Below are positions 50,861 to 59,871 of a stretch of DNA of 64,000 nt, one piece after another. Every line of letters starts with the position of its first letter. Within the stretch, counting starts at the first letter, position 1. The position numbers and the translations under genes are program-made. Origin of the DNA: Maribacter cobaltidurans (GTDB taxonomy: Bacteria; Bacteroidota; Bacteroidia; Flavobacteriales; Flavobacteriaceae); NCBI RefSeq assembly GCF_002269385.1, contig NZ_CP022957.1, positions 3,897,001 to 3,961,000 of the forward strand. The letters run 5' to 3'. The notes under the pieces are model-generated. The model saw nothing but the letters and a program-made list of their open reading frames with translations, had not been told where the DNA came from and did no database searches.

Positions 50861-52036
50861 ATGAACTTTATCCTTTTTGACGGCCCTGTTAGGGAACACC
50901 TATTACCTTTTACTTTTACTCGACCTGTAGCTGATGTAAGAATAGGGATCATGACCATTAGGGAAAAATGGGAAGCATATTTAAATACATCCGTTAGTTA
51001 CAAAACAGAAGATTATCTAAGTGTAAAGTTTCCGATGGTCTTGAAGTCTGATAACGTGTTCCTCAATGGAAGTATCTTGCCTGATGCTTTTCTCCTTGAT
51101 CAAGTTAAAGCACTTAAGGAATCGGAAGTATTGACAAAGGAGGATATTATAATTGCTTACAGGTCCAACAAAGTGAATGAAAATAACGACTGGGGCGCCT
51201 TTAATGTGGTGGAATATGAAAAGGAACTCTTTCAAATTAAGAATACTTGGGATATATTTTCCCAAAATGAAAGGACACTTCAGGAGGATTTTGACTTTTT
51301 GACCAAGGGAAGGACAAGTCAACCCATTTCCAAAACCAATAGTTTAATTTGTCCGGAGCGGATATTTTTGGAAGAAGGGGCCAAGGTGGAGTATAGCATT
51401 TTAAACGCCACCGATGGGCCGATTTATATTGGGAAAAATGCTGAAATCTGGGAAGGTAGCCTTATTCGTGGCGGATTGGCACTTTGTGACCATGCCATTG
51501 TTAAAATGGGAGGAAAGCTCTATGGCGCGACGACAATAGGGCCCCATTCCAAGGTTTGTGGCGAGGTGAGCAATTCAGTTATTTTTGGTTACTCGAGCAA
51601 AGGCCACGAAGGGTATCTAGGAAATGCCGTACTTGGGGAATGGTGCAATATTGGGGCAGACTCAAACAACTCCAACCTTAAGAACAACTACGCCAAAGTG
51701 CGTTTGTGGAACTACGCTACGGAAAAATTTGAACAAACCGGACTGCAATTTTGTGGATTGATGATGGGAGACCACAGTAAAACGGCCATCAACACCATGT
51801 TTAACACAGGTACGGTAATCGGTGTGAATTCCAATATTTACGTTCCTGGTTTTCCAAGAAATTTTGTGCCCAGTTTTAGCTGGGGAGGTGCTTCCGGTTT
51901 TTCCTCCTATTTGCCTGCAAAGGCATTTGAAGCTGCCAAGGTTATGATGGCCAGAAGAGGGGTGGAGTTCACCGATGCGGATGCGGACATCCTGAACCAT
52001 GTTTTTGAGATGACTAAAAAGTGGCGTAATTATTAA
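50861..52036 (+). CDS. GlmU-like sugar nucleotidyltransferase with left-handed beta helix
   Basis: The 391-residue protein resembles the GlmU family. N-terminal MNFILFDGPVREHLLPFTFTRP is typical of a Bacteroidota-specific transferase domain. From about 175 a left-handed beta helix of hexapeptide repeats starts (EGAKVEYSILNATDGPIYIGKNAEIWEGSLIRGG, GNAVLGEWCNIGADSNNSNLKN). The usual GlmU nucleotide motif LAAGxGTRMxSxxPK is missing, so the N-domain is divergent or inactive. Start is the ATG at 50861. Probably acts on GlcN-1-phosphate or a related sugar phosphate. mtaB follows after 33 bases in the same direction. Confidence 0.75.
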   Translation: MNFILFDGPVREHLLPFTFTRPVADVRIGIMTIREKWEAYLNTSVSYKTEDYLSVKFPMVLKSDNVFLNGSILPDAFLLDQVKALKESEVLTKEDIIIAYRSNKVNENNDWGAFNVVEYEKELFQIKNTWDIFSQNERTLQEDFDFLTKGRTSQPISKTNSLICPERIFLEEGAKVEYSILNATDGPIYIGKNAEIWEGSLIRGGLALCDHAIVKMGGKLYGATTIGPHSKVCGEVSNSVIFGYSSKGHEGYLGNAVLGEWCNIGADSNNSNLKNNYAKVRLWNYATEKFEQTGLQFCGLMMGDHSKTAINTMFNTGTVIGVNSNIYVPGFPRNFVPSFSWGGASGFSSYLPAKAFEAAKVMMARRGVEFTDADADILNHVFEMTKKWRNY

Positions 52037-52069
52037 TTTTGAACATTCAGGAAATTCAATTCCTAAATC

Positions 52070-53398
52070 ATGAAAAAGAAGGTTGCATTTTATACGTTGG
52101 GCTGTAAGCTTAATTTTTCCGAAACTTCTACCATTGCTAGAAGCTTGGTAAAAGAGGGCTTTGACAGGGTCGGTTTTGACGAAAATGCGGATATGTATGT
52201 CATTAATACCTGTTCCGTCACTGAAAATGCCGATAAAAAATTTAAAACCATTGTCAAGCAAGCGCAAAAGTCCAATCCAAAGGCCTTCATTGCGGCTATT
52301 GGCTGTTACGCCCAGTTAAAACCGGAAGAACTTATTGAAGTGGATGGTGTTGACTTGGTGTTGGGAGCCACAGAAAAATTCAATATTTCGGATTATGTTA
52401 ATGACCTGTCCAAAAATGACATGGGGGAAGTACATTCCTGTGAAATCCAAGAAGCCGACTTTTATGTGGGAAGTTATGCGATAGGGGATAGGACTAGAGC
52501 ATTTTTAAAGGTACAGGATGGATGTGATTATAAATGTACCTATTGCACCATTCCCTTGGCCAGGGGGATATCTAGAAGTGATTCACTGGAAAATGTTTTG
52601 AGGAATGCCAAGGAAATTGCGGCACAGGATATTAAGGAAATCGTTCTGACGGGAGTTAATATTGGCGACTACGGTAAAGGGGAGTTCGGTAATAAAAAGC
52701 ACGAACATACTTTCCTGGATTTGGTAAAGGCCTTGGATACCGTAGATGGTATTCACAGGTTACGGATTTCATCCATCGAACCCAACCTTTTGAAAAATGA
52801 AACTATTGATTTTGTTGCCCAAAGTGATAGCTTTGTTCCCCATTTTCATATTCCCTTGCAGAGTGGTAGTGATGAACTGCTAAAATTAATGAAGCGAAGG
52901 TATCTCACCAACCTGTATGTAGATCGTGTTAAAAAAATAAGAGAGGTTATTCCCAATTGCTGTATTGGGGTAGACGTCATCGTGGGGTTTCCAGGGGAAA
53001 CCGACGACCATTTTCTGGAGACCTATCATTTTTTGAATGAATTGGATATTTCCTATTTACATGTCTTTACCTATTCGGAGAGGGATAATACGGAAGCTGT
53101 AACTATGGATGGGGTAGTACCCAAAAAAGTTAGGAATAAACGGAGTAAAATGCTCAGGGCCTTATCCGTAAAAAAGAGACGTGCCTTTTATGAAAGTCAA
53201 TTGGGATCAGAATTAGAGGTATTGTTCGAAGGAGAGAACAAGGAAGGCTATATCCATGGATTTACAGAAAACTATGTAAAAGTAAAAACCCCTTGGAATC
53301 CAACTTTGGTAAATACGTTACATAAAATAAGACTTAAGGAAATAGCAGAGGACGGACTTGTAACCATGGAATTTGTAAATACTCCCGTAATAGTATAA
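52070..53398 (+). CDS. mtaB: tRNA t6A37 methylthiotransferase MtaB
   Basis: The 442-residue radical-SAM methylthiotransferase converts t6A37 to ms2t6A37 in tRNA decoding ANN codons. N-terminal cysteines C12, C48 and C79 bind one 4Fe-4S cluster, and C152-x3-C156-x2-C159 bind the radical-SAM cluster. SSIEPNLL, HIPLQSGSDELLKLMKRRY and VDVIVGFPGETDDHF are family markers; a TRAM-like tail ends the protein. This pattern and length fit MtaB rather than MiaB or RimO. Transcribed with the GlmU-like gene and closed by a terminator. Confidence 0.92.
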   Translation: MKKKVAFYTLGCKLNFSETSTIARSLVKEGFDRVGFDENADMYVINTCSVTENADKKFKTIVKQAQKSNPKAFIAAIGCYAQLKPEELIEVDGVDLVLGATEKFNISDYVNDLSKNDMGEVHSCEIQEADFYVGSYAIGDRTRAFLKVQDGCDYKCTYCTIPLARGISRSDSLENVLRNAKEIAAQDIKEIVLTGVNIGDYGKGEFGNKKHEHTFLDLVKALDTVDGIHRLRISSIEPNLLKNETIDFVAQSDSFVPHFHIPLQSGSDELLKLMKRRYLTNLYVDRVKKIREVIPNCCIGVDVIVGFPGETDDHFLETYHFLNELDISYLHVFTYSERDNTEAVTMDGVVPKKVRNKRSKMLRALSVKKRRAFYESQLGSELEVLFEGENKEGYIHGFTENYVKVKTPWNPTLVNTLHKIRLKEIAEDGLVTMEFVNTPVIV

Positions 53399-53423
53399 AA
53401 AAAGCTCCCGAAAGGAGCTTTTT
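53399..53423. terminator. Bidirectional terminator
   Basis: AAAAAGCTCC and GGAGCTTTTT with CGAAA loop lie between mtaB and the convergent acetyltransferase gene, and directly abut both stops. Confidence 0.9.
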
Positions 53424-53425
53424 AA

Positions 53426-53719
53426 TTAGATTCTGATGCCTACTGGCAACATATCCTTGTACTGTCTGTTCTTTCTCAAAAATCCTGCAATCTGAGGACT
53501 TGTTGGAACCACCCTTAAATTTTGTTCCTGAATATGGTGGAGAACGGATTTAATGAAATTTTCCTTAAAACCATCTTGGTCTATCTCTTCTGGGACAACC
53601 AGCTTGGTTAAAAAGACTTTTCTTTCTTGGGAGGAGTACTCTATTTTGGCAAGTTGGCCATTGATAGTTGTTTCAAATTGTCGCAAGAAAGCATTGTCCT
53701 TAATGATAACATTATTCAT
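53426..53719 (-). CDS. Short GNAT-like N-acetyltransferase domain protein
   Basis: The 97-residue protein is of the Gcn5-related short type (NATD1/YjdJ-like). It has FLRQFETTINGQLAKIEYSSQERKVFLTKLVVPEE, then HHIQEQNLRVVPTSPQIAGFLRKN, where acetyl-CoA would bind near the second helix. Such short proteins are usually labelled N-acetyltransferase without a known substrate. I chose the ATG at 53719 because the upstream extension from 53770 is not family-like. Confidence 0.65.
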   Translation of the reverse strand: MNNVIIKDNAFLRQFETTINGQLAKIEYSSQERKVFLTKLVVPEEIDQDGFKENFIKSVLHHIQEQNLRVVPTSPQIAGFLRKNRQYKDMLPVGIRI

Positions 53720-53887
53720 ATAGTTGATTTTAGCGTTTGGTTTAGACAAAAAAATTACGATGTTCCCCAATCGTAATTCAATCCTTAGTACTTATAAAAT
53801 CTGTTGAAGTGTTAAGTTATCAACAATCAGTGTTCAAAACTAACAAAAATTTACCTAAATTCCTAGTTTTAATGACATTTGCATTTT

Positions 53888-54550
53888 ATGCAAGATTCTA
53901 GAATCCATATCTATTTTATGCCGGGTATGGCGGCAAGCAGTTCCATTTTTGAATTTATCAAGCTTCCCGAAGATGAATTCTGTGTGCATTTTTTGGATTG
54001 GTTTATTCCCAAAGGGGGACAATCCCTACAATCCTATGCCAAAGAAATGTCCCAAAGAATTACACATGAAAACCCAGTACTTTTAGGAGTGTCCTTAGGA
54101 GGAATATTGGTGCAGGAAATCGCAAAGTACATGCCTGTAAAGAAGGTAATAATTGTGTCCAGTGTAAAACTGAAAAAGGAATTGCCTAAAAAGATGTTGT
54201 TCGCACGTTATACAAAAATCCACAAGCTATTGCCTACTGGTCTTGTGAACAATGTTGAACTCTTGGCCAAATATGCCTTTGGTGAAACCGTAGTGAAAAG
54301 ATTGGAACTTTATGAAAAATACCTTTCTATAAGGGACAAACGATATATTGATTGGTGTATTGATCAAATGGTAAACTGGAGGCAAACGGAATACCCCAAA
54401 GGCCTTATACATATTCATGGGGATAAAGATGCTGTTTTTCCAATAGCCAATATTAGTGATTGTAAAATAGTAAAAAATGGCACACATACTATGATTATCC
54501 ATCGGGCAAAATGGTTTAATGAGCACCTGCCCACAATTATTTTGGATTAA
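53888..54550 (+). CDS. Alpha/beta hydrolase
   Basis: The 220-residue protein has an alpha/beta hydrolase fold: IYFMPGMAASSSIFEF oxyanion strand, nucleophile elbow GVSLGG with Ser69, Asp in HGDKDAVFP and His in NGTHTMIIHRA. The lid is short, and no signal peptide is present. Substrate unknown, an ester or thioester is likely. Start is the ATG at 53888 (a TTG at 53879 is the alternative). A murein lytic transglycosylase gene follows by 46 bases. Confidence 0.8.
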   Translation: MQDSRIHIYFMPGMAASSSIFEFIKLPEDEFCVHFLDWFIPKGGQSLQSYAKEMSQRITHENPVLLGVSLGGILVQEIAKYMPVKKVIIVSSVKLKKELPKKMLFARYTKIHKLLPTGLVNNVELLAKYAFGETVVKRLELYEKYLSIRDKRYIDWCIDQMVNWRQTEYPKGLIHIHGDKDAVFPIANISDCKIVKNGTHTMIIHRAKWFNEHLPTIILD

Positions 54551-54596
54551 CCTAGTTCTATTAATACCTTTGATTACACATAAACGGTTTTTACAT

Positions 54597-55559
54597 ATGA
54601 AACTCTTAAAGAATATTTTGATGTTTTGCGGTGTCCTTTTTATTGTGGGCACCTTGATTTTTGCAACTACATCTACGGAATTGGTTGGCACAAACAGTAA
54701 AAATGCCATTGCCAATGATACTATTGAAAAGAACGTTGCTGCAGAGTATCGTATCTCATCCATTGATATTCCTTCTGATTTAAATTTTGCCGGCGAAGTG
54801 GTCCCACAAGAGGACCCTGAAATAATGGAGCGTGTAGACCGTGAGTTTTTAGTAAATACATACTGGCAGTCCAATGCGTTGTTGTTAATGAAAAGGGCCC
54901 ATAAATACTTTCCCATTATAGAACCGATTTTGGCAAAAAATGGTATTCCAGATGATTTTAAATATTTGGCGGTTGCCGAAAGCGGATTGACAAACGTGGT
55001 TTCGCCTGCTGGGGCTACAGGATTTTGGCAAATTATGAGGGAAACCGGACGCGAATATGGTTTGGAAGTCAACTCCAATGTAGATGAAAGATACCATTTG
55101 GAAAAATCAACCGAAGTTGCCTGTAAATATCTTAACAAGTGGAAGGAAAAATATGGAAGTTGGTCCTTAACTGCTGCAGCATACAATGCAGGTCCTGGAT
55201 CCATCAATAAATACATGGGCATTCAACAGGTTGACAATTATTGGGATTTGCTTCTAGGTGATGAAACTGGGAGATATGTCTTCAGAATTTTGGCCATTAA
55301 AGAAATTTTATCAAATCCGGAGAAATATGGATTCCACTTAGACAAGGAGGATTATTACACCGCTGTACCGACCTTTACCGTTGAAATCGATGAACCGGTT
55401 TCTAGCTTTGCCGATTTTGCTCAAGAGTATGAAATCAACTATAAGATTTTAAAGCGACATAATCCGTGGCTACGTGAGCCGCACTTGAATAATAGCTCGC
55501 GCAAGAAGTATGCTATAGAAATACCGAATAAAGGATATTATAAAGAAACATCGAAATAG
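54597..55559 (+). CDS. Membrane-anchored murein lytic transglycosylase (SLT domain)
   Basis: The 320-residue protein has an N-terminal hydrophobic segment (ILMFCGVLFIVGTLIFATTS) acting as signal or anchor. An SLT domain follows, with catalytic glutamate in YLAVAESGLTN (about 125-135), GATGFWQIMRETGREYGL and SLTAAAYNAGPGS, similar to MltD. After the domain, TFTVEIDEPVSSFADFAQEYEINYKILKRHNPWL looks like a single degenerate LysM. Cleaves peptidoglycan glycan strands during growth. The start ATG at 54597 gives a proper signal peptide. Confidence 0.88.
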   Translation: MKLLKNILMFCGVLFIVGTLIFATTSTELVGTNSKNAIANDTIEKNVAAEYRISSIDIPSDLNFAGEVVPQEDPEIMERVDREFLVNTYWQSNALLLMKRAHKYFPIIEPILAKNGIPDDFKYLAVAESGLTNVVSPAGATGFWQIMRETGREYGLEVNSNVDERYHLEKSTEVACKYLNKWKEKYGSWSLTAAAYNAGPGSINKYMGIQQVDNYWDLLLGDETGRYVFRILAIKEILSNPEKYGFHLDKEDYYTAVPTFTVEIDEPVSSFADFAQEYEINYKILKRHNPWLREPHLNNSSRKKYAIEIPNKGYYKETSK

Positions 55560-55575
55560 GAGAGATAGATTAAAA

Positions 55576-56091
55576 TTAGATTTTCTTCATTTGCTGCTGC
55601 ATCATTCTTATCTGCTCCGTCAGCATATTGTTTTTGTCTAATTTTTTTGCTTCGTTCAACAACATAGTAGCTTCTCTCTTTCTTCGTTTCTGCATGGATA
55701 TTCCGGCCAAACTCAACTTGGCCATGGCCACATCATAATCCATCGTCAATCCCAGCTTAAGAGCTTTTCGAAAGTACTTTTCGGCCTGTGTAAGGTTGGT
55801 CTGTGAATATATGATACCATGTAGATAATTGTAGTACCCCTGTTGTTTGGTAATCAAGGCACTTTTTGGATTCTTTATTTTGGAGAGCCATTTTTCGGTT
55901 CCGGCTAAATCCTGTTTTCTCATCCTAAGAAAGGCCAGCAGGATAATTTCATTTCTAAAATATAGAAAGACGAAGATTAGGGACAAAAGGATTAGAAATA
56001 TACCGTTGCCAATATTGCCCTCAATAAATTGATATACGGCATATGCTATAATTAAACCTGCAATGACTAGTTTTATGTTTTTGTTGAACAT
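55576..56091 (-). CDS. Membrane protein with TPR-like tail
   Basis: The 171-residue product has two N-terminal TM helices (IKLVIAGLIIAYAVYQF; NGIFLILLSLIFVFLYF). A cytosolic helical part contains tetratricopeptide-like repeats: YYNYLHGIIYSQTNLTQAEKYFRKALKLGL and LSLAGISMQKRRKREATMLLNEAKKL. The N-part resembles DUF2892-type. A scaffold function is likely but not specific. Convergent with the transglycosylase gene, 16 bases apart. Confidence 0.65.
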   Translation of the reverse strand: MFNKNIKLVIAGLIIAYAVYQFIEGNIGNGIFLILLSLIFVFLYFRNEIILLAFLRMRKQDLAGTEKWLSKIKNPKSALITKQQGYYNYLHGIIYSQTNLTQAEKYFRKALKLGLTMDYDVAMAKLSLAGISMQKRRKREATMLLNEAKKLDKNNMLTEQIRMMQQQMKKI

Positions 56092-56240
56092 GGTTGAAAA
56101 TTGATTTGTATAAGACCGGTTTTAATTATAAAAGCTTATTTTCCAAAAGATAGAAACCGGTAGAAATTGATTCGGGCAAAATTAGCGAAAACCTAGCTTT
56201 TGGAAAGAATGTAATTTGTAAAATATTTTTTTGTTACTAC

Positions 56241-56270
56241 TTGCCAAAGAAAAAACTCTTTGTATATTTG
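56241..56270 (+). promoter_or_regulatory. Putative promoter of rpmH
   Basis: TTG (56241-56243) and TATATTTG (56263-56270) separated by 19 bases form a perfect Bacteroidota promoter, about 70 bases before the L34 start. The leader holds a small TACCG/CGGTA hairpin. Confidence 0.75.
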
Positions 56271-56339
56271 CACCCGGTTTTACCGATGCATTAAACGGTA
56301 CTTCAAAAAAGACATTCATTTAGATTTAAAATATAGGCG

Positions 56340-56501
56340 ATGAGCAAGAGAACATTTCAACCATCTAAGAGAAAGAGAAAAAACAAACACGGTTTCCGTG
56401 AGCGTATGGCTTCCGTTAATGGAAGAAAAGTTCTTGCTAGAAGAAGGGCAAAAGGTAGAAAAAAACTAACTGTTTCCTCTGAGCCACGTCATAAAAAGTA
56501 A
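56340..56501 (+). CDS. rpmH: 50S ribosomal protein L34
   Basis: The 53-residue highly basic protein starts [19 protein letters not shown], then [25 protein letters not shown], the universal L34 pattern. Length and the C-terminal SSEPRHKK are typical for Bacteroidota. It has its own promoter and terminator. In many bacteria rpmH is next to rnpA and dnaA; here it precedes carB, an arrangement seen in flavobacteria as far as I recall. Confidence 0.97.
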   Translation: MSKRTFQPSKRKRKNKHGFRERMASVNGRKVLARRRAKGRKKLTVSSEPRHKK

Positions 56502-56520
56502 TGACTTGTAGATAACTTTT

Positions 56521-56560
56521 AAAAAAAGGTGCTGCTTCTTTAAGTTCAGCACCTTTTTTT
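56521..56560 (+). terminator. Terminator of rpmH
   Basis: AAAAAAGGTGCTG pairs with CAGCACCTTTTTT over a 12-base loop, with a T run, 20 bases after the L34 stop. Confidence 0.92.
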
Positions 56561-56604
56561 TGACCTAATTTTGAAATTTTAGATAACGAGAAACTATTAT
56601 TGGA

Positions 56605-59457
56605 ATGCCTAAAAGAAAAGATTTAAATTCAATTTTGATTATTGGTTCCGGACCTATTATTATAGGTCAGGCTTGTGAATTCGATTATGCAGGAAGTCAG
56701 TCCCTAAGATCTCTGAGGGAGGATGGAATAGAAACTATTTTGATCAATAGTAACCCGGCAACTATTATGACGGATCCTTCCATGGCCGATCATGTGTATT
56801 TGAAGCCACTAACCACAAAATCGATTGTTGAAATCTTAAAGGCGCATCCGCAAATAGATGCCGTGCTTCCAACCATGGGAGGGCAAACGGCGTTGAACCT
56901 TTGTATAGAAGCGGACAAAAAAGGTATCTGGGAAGATTTTGGTGTAGAATTGATTGGTGTGGACATCGATGCTATCAATATTACGGAAGACCGGGAAAAA
57001 TTCCGAGAGCTGATGTTGAAAATAGGTATCGGCATGGCTCCCCAGGCAACTGCAACTTCCTTTTTAAAAGGAAAGGAAATTGCTCAGGAATTTGGATTTC
57101 CATTGGTCATTAGGGCTTCCTATACTTTAGGAGGTGCAGGGGCTTCCATAGTTTATAAACCTGAGGATTTTGACGCCTTATTAAGTCATGGTCTGGAAAT
57201 TTCACCAATCCATGAGGTGATGATCGATAAGGCGTTGATGGGCTGGAAGGAATACGAATTGGAGCTTTTACGCGACAAGAACGACAACGTAGTAATTATC
57301 TGTACCATTGAAAACATGGATCCCATGGGTATCCATACCGGGGATTCCATTACCGTTGCACCTGCAATGACACTTTCGGACAGGACCTTCCAAAGAATGC
57401 GGGATATGGCCATTAAGATGATGCGAAGTATCGGTGATTTTGAAGGAGGATGTAATGTCCAGTTCGCGGTAAGTCCGGATGAGAAGGAAGATATTATTGC
57501 CATCGAAATAAACCCTAGGGTTTCAAGATCTTCGGCCTTGGCTTCCAAGGCAACAGGATACCCCATCGCAAAGGTAGCTACCAAACTGGCTATTGGCTAT
57601 AGTTTGAACGAATTGGAAAATCAAATAACAAAATCCACTTCGGCATTGTTCGAACCTACCTTGGATTATGTTATCGTAAAAATTCCAAGATGGAACTTTG
57701 ATAAGTTTGAAGGGTCTGACCGCACGTTAGGGCTTCAGATGAAATCGGTTGGTGAGGTCATGGGCATAGGCCGTTCCTTTCAAGAAGCCCTACATAAAGC
57801 CACTCAGTCTTTGGAGATCAAACGAAATGGTTTGGGTGCCGATGGTAAAGGATATAAAAATTACGATCAGATCATAAGTAAATTAACCATTCCAAGCTGG
57901 GACAGGGTCTTTGTTATCTATGATGCCATACAAATGGGGATTCCTTTGAGCAGGATTCACGAGATTACCAAAATAGACATGTGGTTCCTGAAACAATATG
58001 AGGAATTGTACCAGTTAGAAAAGGAAATTTCCAAATATACCATTGCAACCTTATCCAAGGAATTGTTATTGGAAGCCAAGCAAAAAGGCTTTGCCGATAG
58101 GCAAATTGCGCACATGCTGGATTGTTATGAAAGTGAGGTGTACAATAAGCGGACGGAACTGAATGTAAACCGGGTATATAAGTTAGTGGATACCTGTGCA
58201 GCAGAGTTTAAGGCCATGACACCCTATTACTATTCTACCTTTGAGGAAGAGATTGAAAAGCCGGACGGAACCCGATACGTGGAGAACGATAGCGTGGTAA
58301 CCGATAGAAAGAAGATTGTAGTATTGGGCTCTGGCCCCAACCGTATTGGGCAGGGAATTGAGTTCGATTACTGCTGTGTTCATGGGGTATTAGCCGCTGC
58401 CGAATGTGGCTATGAAACCATTATGATCAACTGTAACCCGGAAACGGTTTCTACAGATTTTGATACAGCGGACAAACTTTATTTTGAGCCGGTATTTTGG
58501 GAACATATCTATGATATCATCAGACATGAGAATCCAGAAGGTGTTATAGTTCAATTAGGAGGACAGACCGCTTTGAAATTGGCCGAAAAATTATCCAAAT
58601 ACGGAATCAAGATTTTGGGAACAAGTTTCGAATCCTTGGATTTGGCCGAGGATAGGGGAAGTTTCTCAGATCTTTTAAAGGCAAATGATATTCCTTATCC
58701 AAAGTTTGGTGTGGCAGAGACTGCTGATGAGGCCTTAGCACTTGCGGACGAATTGGATTTTCCCTTATTGGTAAGACCTTCTTATGTGTTGGGCGGACAG
58801 GGGATGAAAATCGTTATCAACAAAGAGGAATTGGAAGAACACGTAGTAGACCTGTTAAGAAAAATCCCTAACAACAAACTGTTATTGGACCACTATTTGG
58901 ATGGAGCTATTGAAGCAGAGGCCGATGCCATTTGTGATGGGAAGGATGTGTATATCATCGGTATCATGGAGCATATTGAACCTTGCGGAATTCACTCTGG
59001 GGATTCCAATGCTACCTTACCGCCATTCAACCTTGGCGAGTTTGTAATGCAGCAGATCAAGGACCATACCAAGAAGATTGCTTTGGCCCTGAATACAGTT
59101 GGTCTTATAAACATACAATTTGCTATCAAGGACGATATCGTCTATATTATCGAGGCCAATCCACGTGCTTCTAGAACGGTACCATTTATAGCAAAAGCGT
59201 ATAAGGAACCCTATGTGAATTATGCGACCAAAGTGATGTTGGGGGAGAAGAAAATCAAGGATTTTGACTTTAAGCCACACTTGGAAGGTTACGCCATTAA
59301 GCAACCTGTGTTCTCCTTCAATAAATTCCCGAATGTAAACAAGAACTTGGGACCTGAAATGAAAAGTACCGGGGAAAGTATCCTATTTATTGATAGCTTA
59401 AAGGATGACGAGTTCTACAATCTTTACGCACGTAGAAAAATGTATTTAAGTAAATAG
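56605..59457 (+). CDS. carB: Carbamoyl-phosphate synthase large subunit lacking allosteric domain
   Basis: The 950-residue protein makes carbamoyl phosphate from bicarbonate, ATP and ammonia channelled from CarA, for pyrimidine and arginine synthesis. It contains both homologous halves: IIGSGPIIIGQACEFDYAG (about 10-28) with the first ATP-grasp (about 128-340), and VLGSGPNRIGQGIEFDYCC (about 572) with the second (about 680-870). The protein stops right after MKSTGESILF, where E. coli CarB (about 1073 aa) continues with an MGS-like allosteric domain binding UMP and ornithine. A TAATTTTG -7-like box is at 56565-56572. Confidence 0.95.
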   Translation: MPKRKDLNSILIIGSGPIIIGQACEFDYAGSQSLRSLREDGIETILINSNPATIMTDPSMADHVYLKPLTTKSIVEILKAHPQIDAVLPTMGGQTALNLCIEADKKGIWEDFGVELIGVDIDAINITEDREKFRELMLKIGIGMAPQATATSFLKGKEIAQEFGFPLVIRASYTLGGAGASIVYKPEDFDALLSHGLEISPIHEVMIDKALMGWKEYELELLRDKNDNVVIICTIENMDPMGIHTGDSITVAPAMTLSDRTFQRMRDMAIKMMRSIGDFEGGCNVQFAVSPDEKEDIIAIEINPRVSRSSALASKATGYPIAKVATKLAIGYSLNELENQITKSTSALFEPTLDYVIVKIPRWNFDKFEGSDRTLGLQMKSVGEVMGIGRSFQEALHKATQSLEIKRNGLGADGKGYKNYDQIISKLTIPSWDRVFVIYDAIQMGIPLSRIHEITKIDMWFLKQYEELYQLEKEISKYTIATLSKELLLEAKQKGFADRQIAHMLDCYESEVYNKRTELNVNRVYKLVDTCAAEFKAMTPYYYSTFEEEIEKPDGTRYVENDSVVTDRKKIVVLGSGPNRIGQGIEFDYCCVHGVLAAAECGYETIMINCNPETVSTDFDTADKLYFEPVFWEHIYDIIRHENPEGVIVQLGGQTALKLAEKLSKYGIKILGTSFESLDLAEDRGSFSDLLKANDIPYPKFGVAETADEALALADELDFPLLVRPSYVLGGQGMKIVINKEELEEHVVDLLRKIPNNKLLLDHYLDGAIEAEADAICDGKDVYIIGIMEHIEPCGIHSGDSNATLPPFNLGEFVMQQIKDHTKKIALALNTVGLINIQFAIKDDIVYIIEANPRASRTVPFIAKAYKEPYVNYATKVMLGEKKIKDFDFKPHLEGYAIKQPVFSFNKFPNVNKNLGPEMKSTGESILFIDSLKDDEFYNLYARRKMYLSK

Positions 59458-59478
59458 AAAAACCTTTCTATAAAAAGT

Positions 59479-59506
59479 AAAAAGCACCCGAATAGGGTGC
59501 TTTTTT
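59479..59506. terminator. Bidirectional terminator
   Basis: AAAAAGCACCC and GGGTGCTTTTT with GAATA loop lie between convergent carB and GIY-YIG genes, with A and T runs on both sides. Confidence 0.9.
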
Positions 59507-59514
59507 GTTTGATA

Positions 59515-59856
59515 TTAATTAAACCAAACCGCATACTTTTTACGCCTAAGTTCCAAGGCCAAAGCACGTTCCATTTTCAAGGCTTCCTCCCTTGTGGCCA
59601 AAGGTTGTATATGATTATATAAGCTACCCCGAAGATATAGTCCGTACTTTTTAACAATACTCGAGGAAAGATTATGTCCTTTTTTACTCAACGTACCATT
59701 TTTATGTTGCTCAAAACGTTCTTTTGGCGTTTTGCTTGTCATACCCACGTAAAGGCATTCCAGCACTCCGTTAAACTGAGGGTTGGCTTCTCGGAACTTT
59801 CTGTTTTCCGTAAATACCTTTTTATGGAGTTCAATTACGTAAATGCTATAAGGCAT
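59515..59856 (-). CDS. GIY-YIG-type nuclease-fold protein
   Basis: The 113-residue protein contains a YSIYVIEL strand and CLYVGMTSKTPKERFEQHKNG (about 34-54), which is the GIY-YIG core with Y, V-G-M-T and R-x-x-x-H, as in small UvrC-N-like/YhbQ-like proteins. A 20-residue loop separates the two core strands. The downstream EEALKMERALALELRR carries the conserved Glu. Function is unknown; DNA processing is possible. It follows gnd by 15 bases, so it is probably cotranscribed. Confidence 0.7.
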   Translation of the reverse strand: MPYSIYVIELHKKVFTENRKFREANPQFNGVLECLYVGMTSKTPKERFEQHKNGTLSKKGHNLSSSIVKKYGLYLRGSLYNHIQPLATREEALKMERALALELRRKKYAVWFN

Positions 59857-59871
59857 ATTTGATATGGCGAA

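Noticed and set aside
51662..52267. 201-residue antisense frame over the GlmU-like and mtaB genes
   Set aside because: Crosses two well supported genes and has no recognisable domain.
54227..55222. 331-residue antisense frame over hydrolase and transglycosylase
   Set aside because: Covers the catalytic motifs of both real genes on the opposite strand; no family match.
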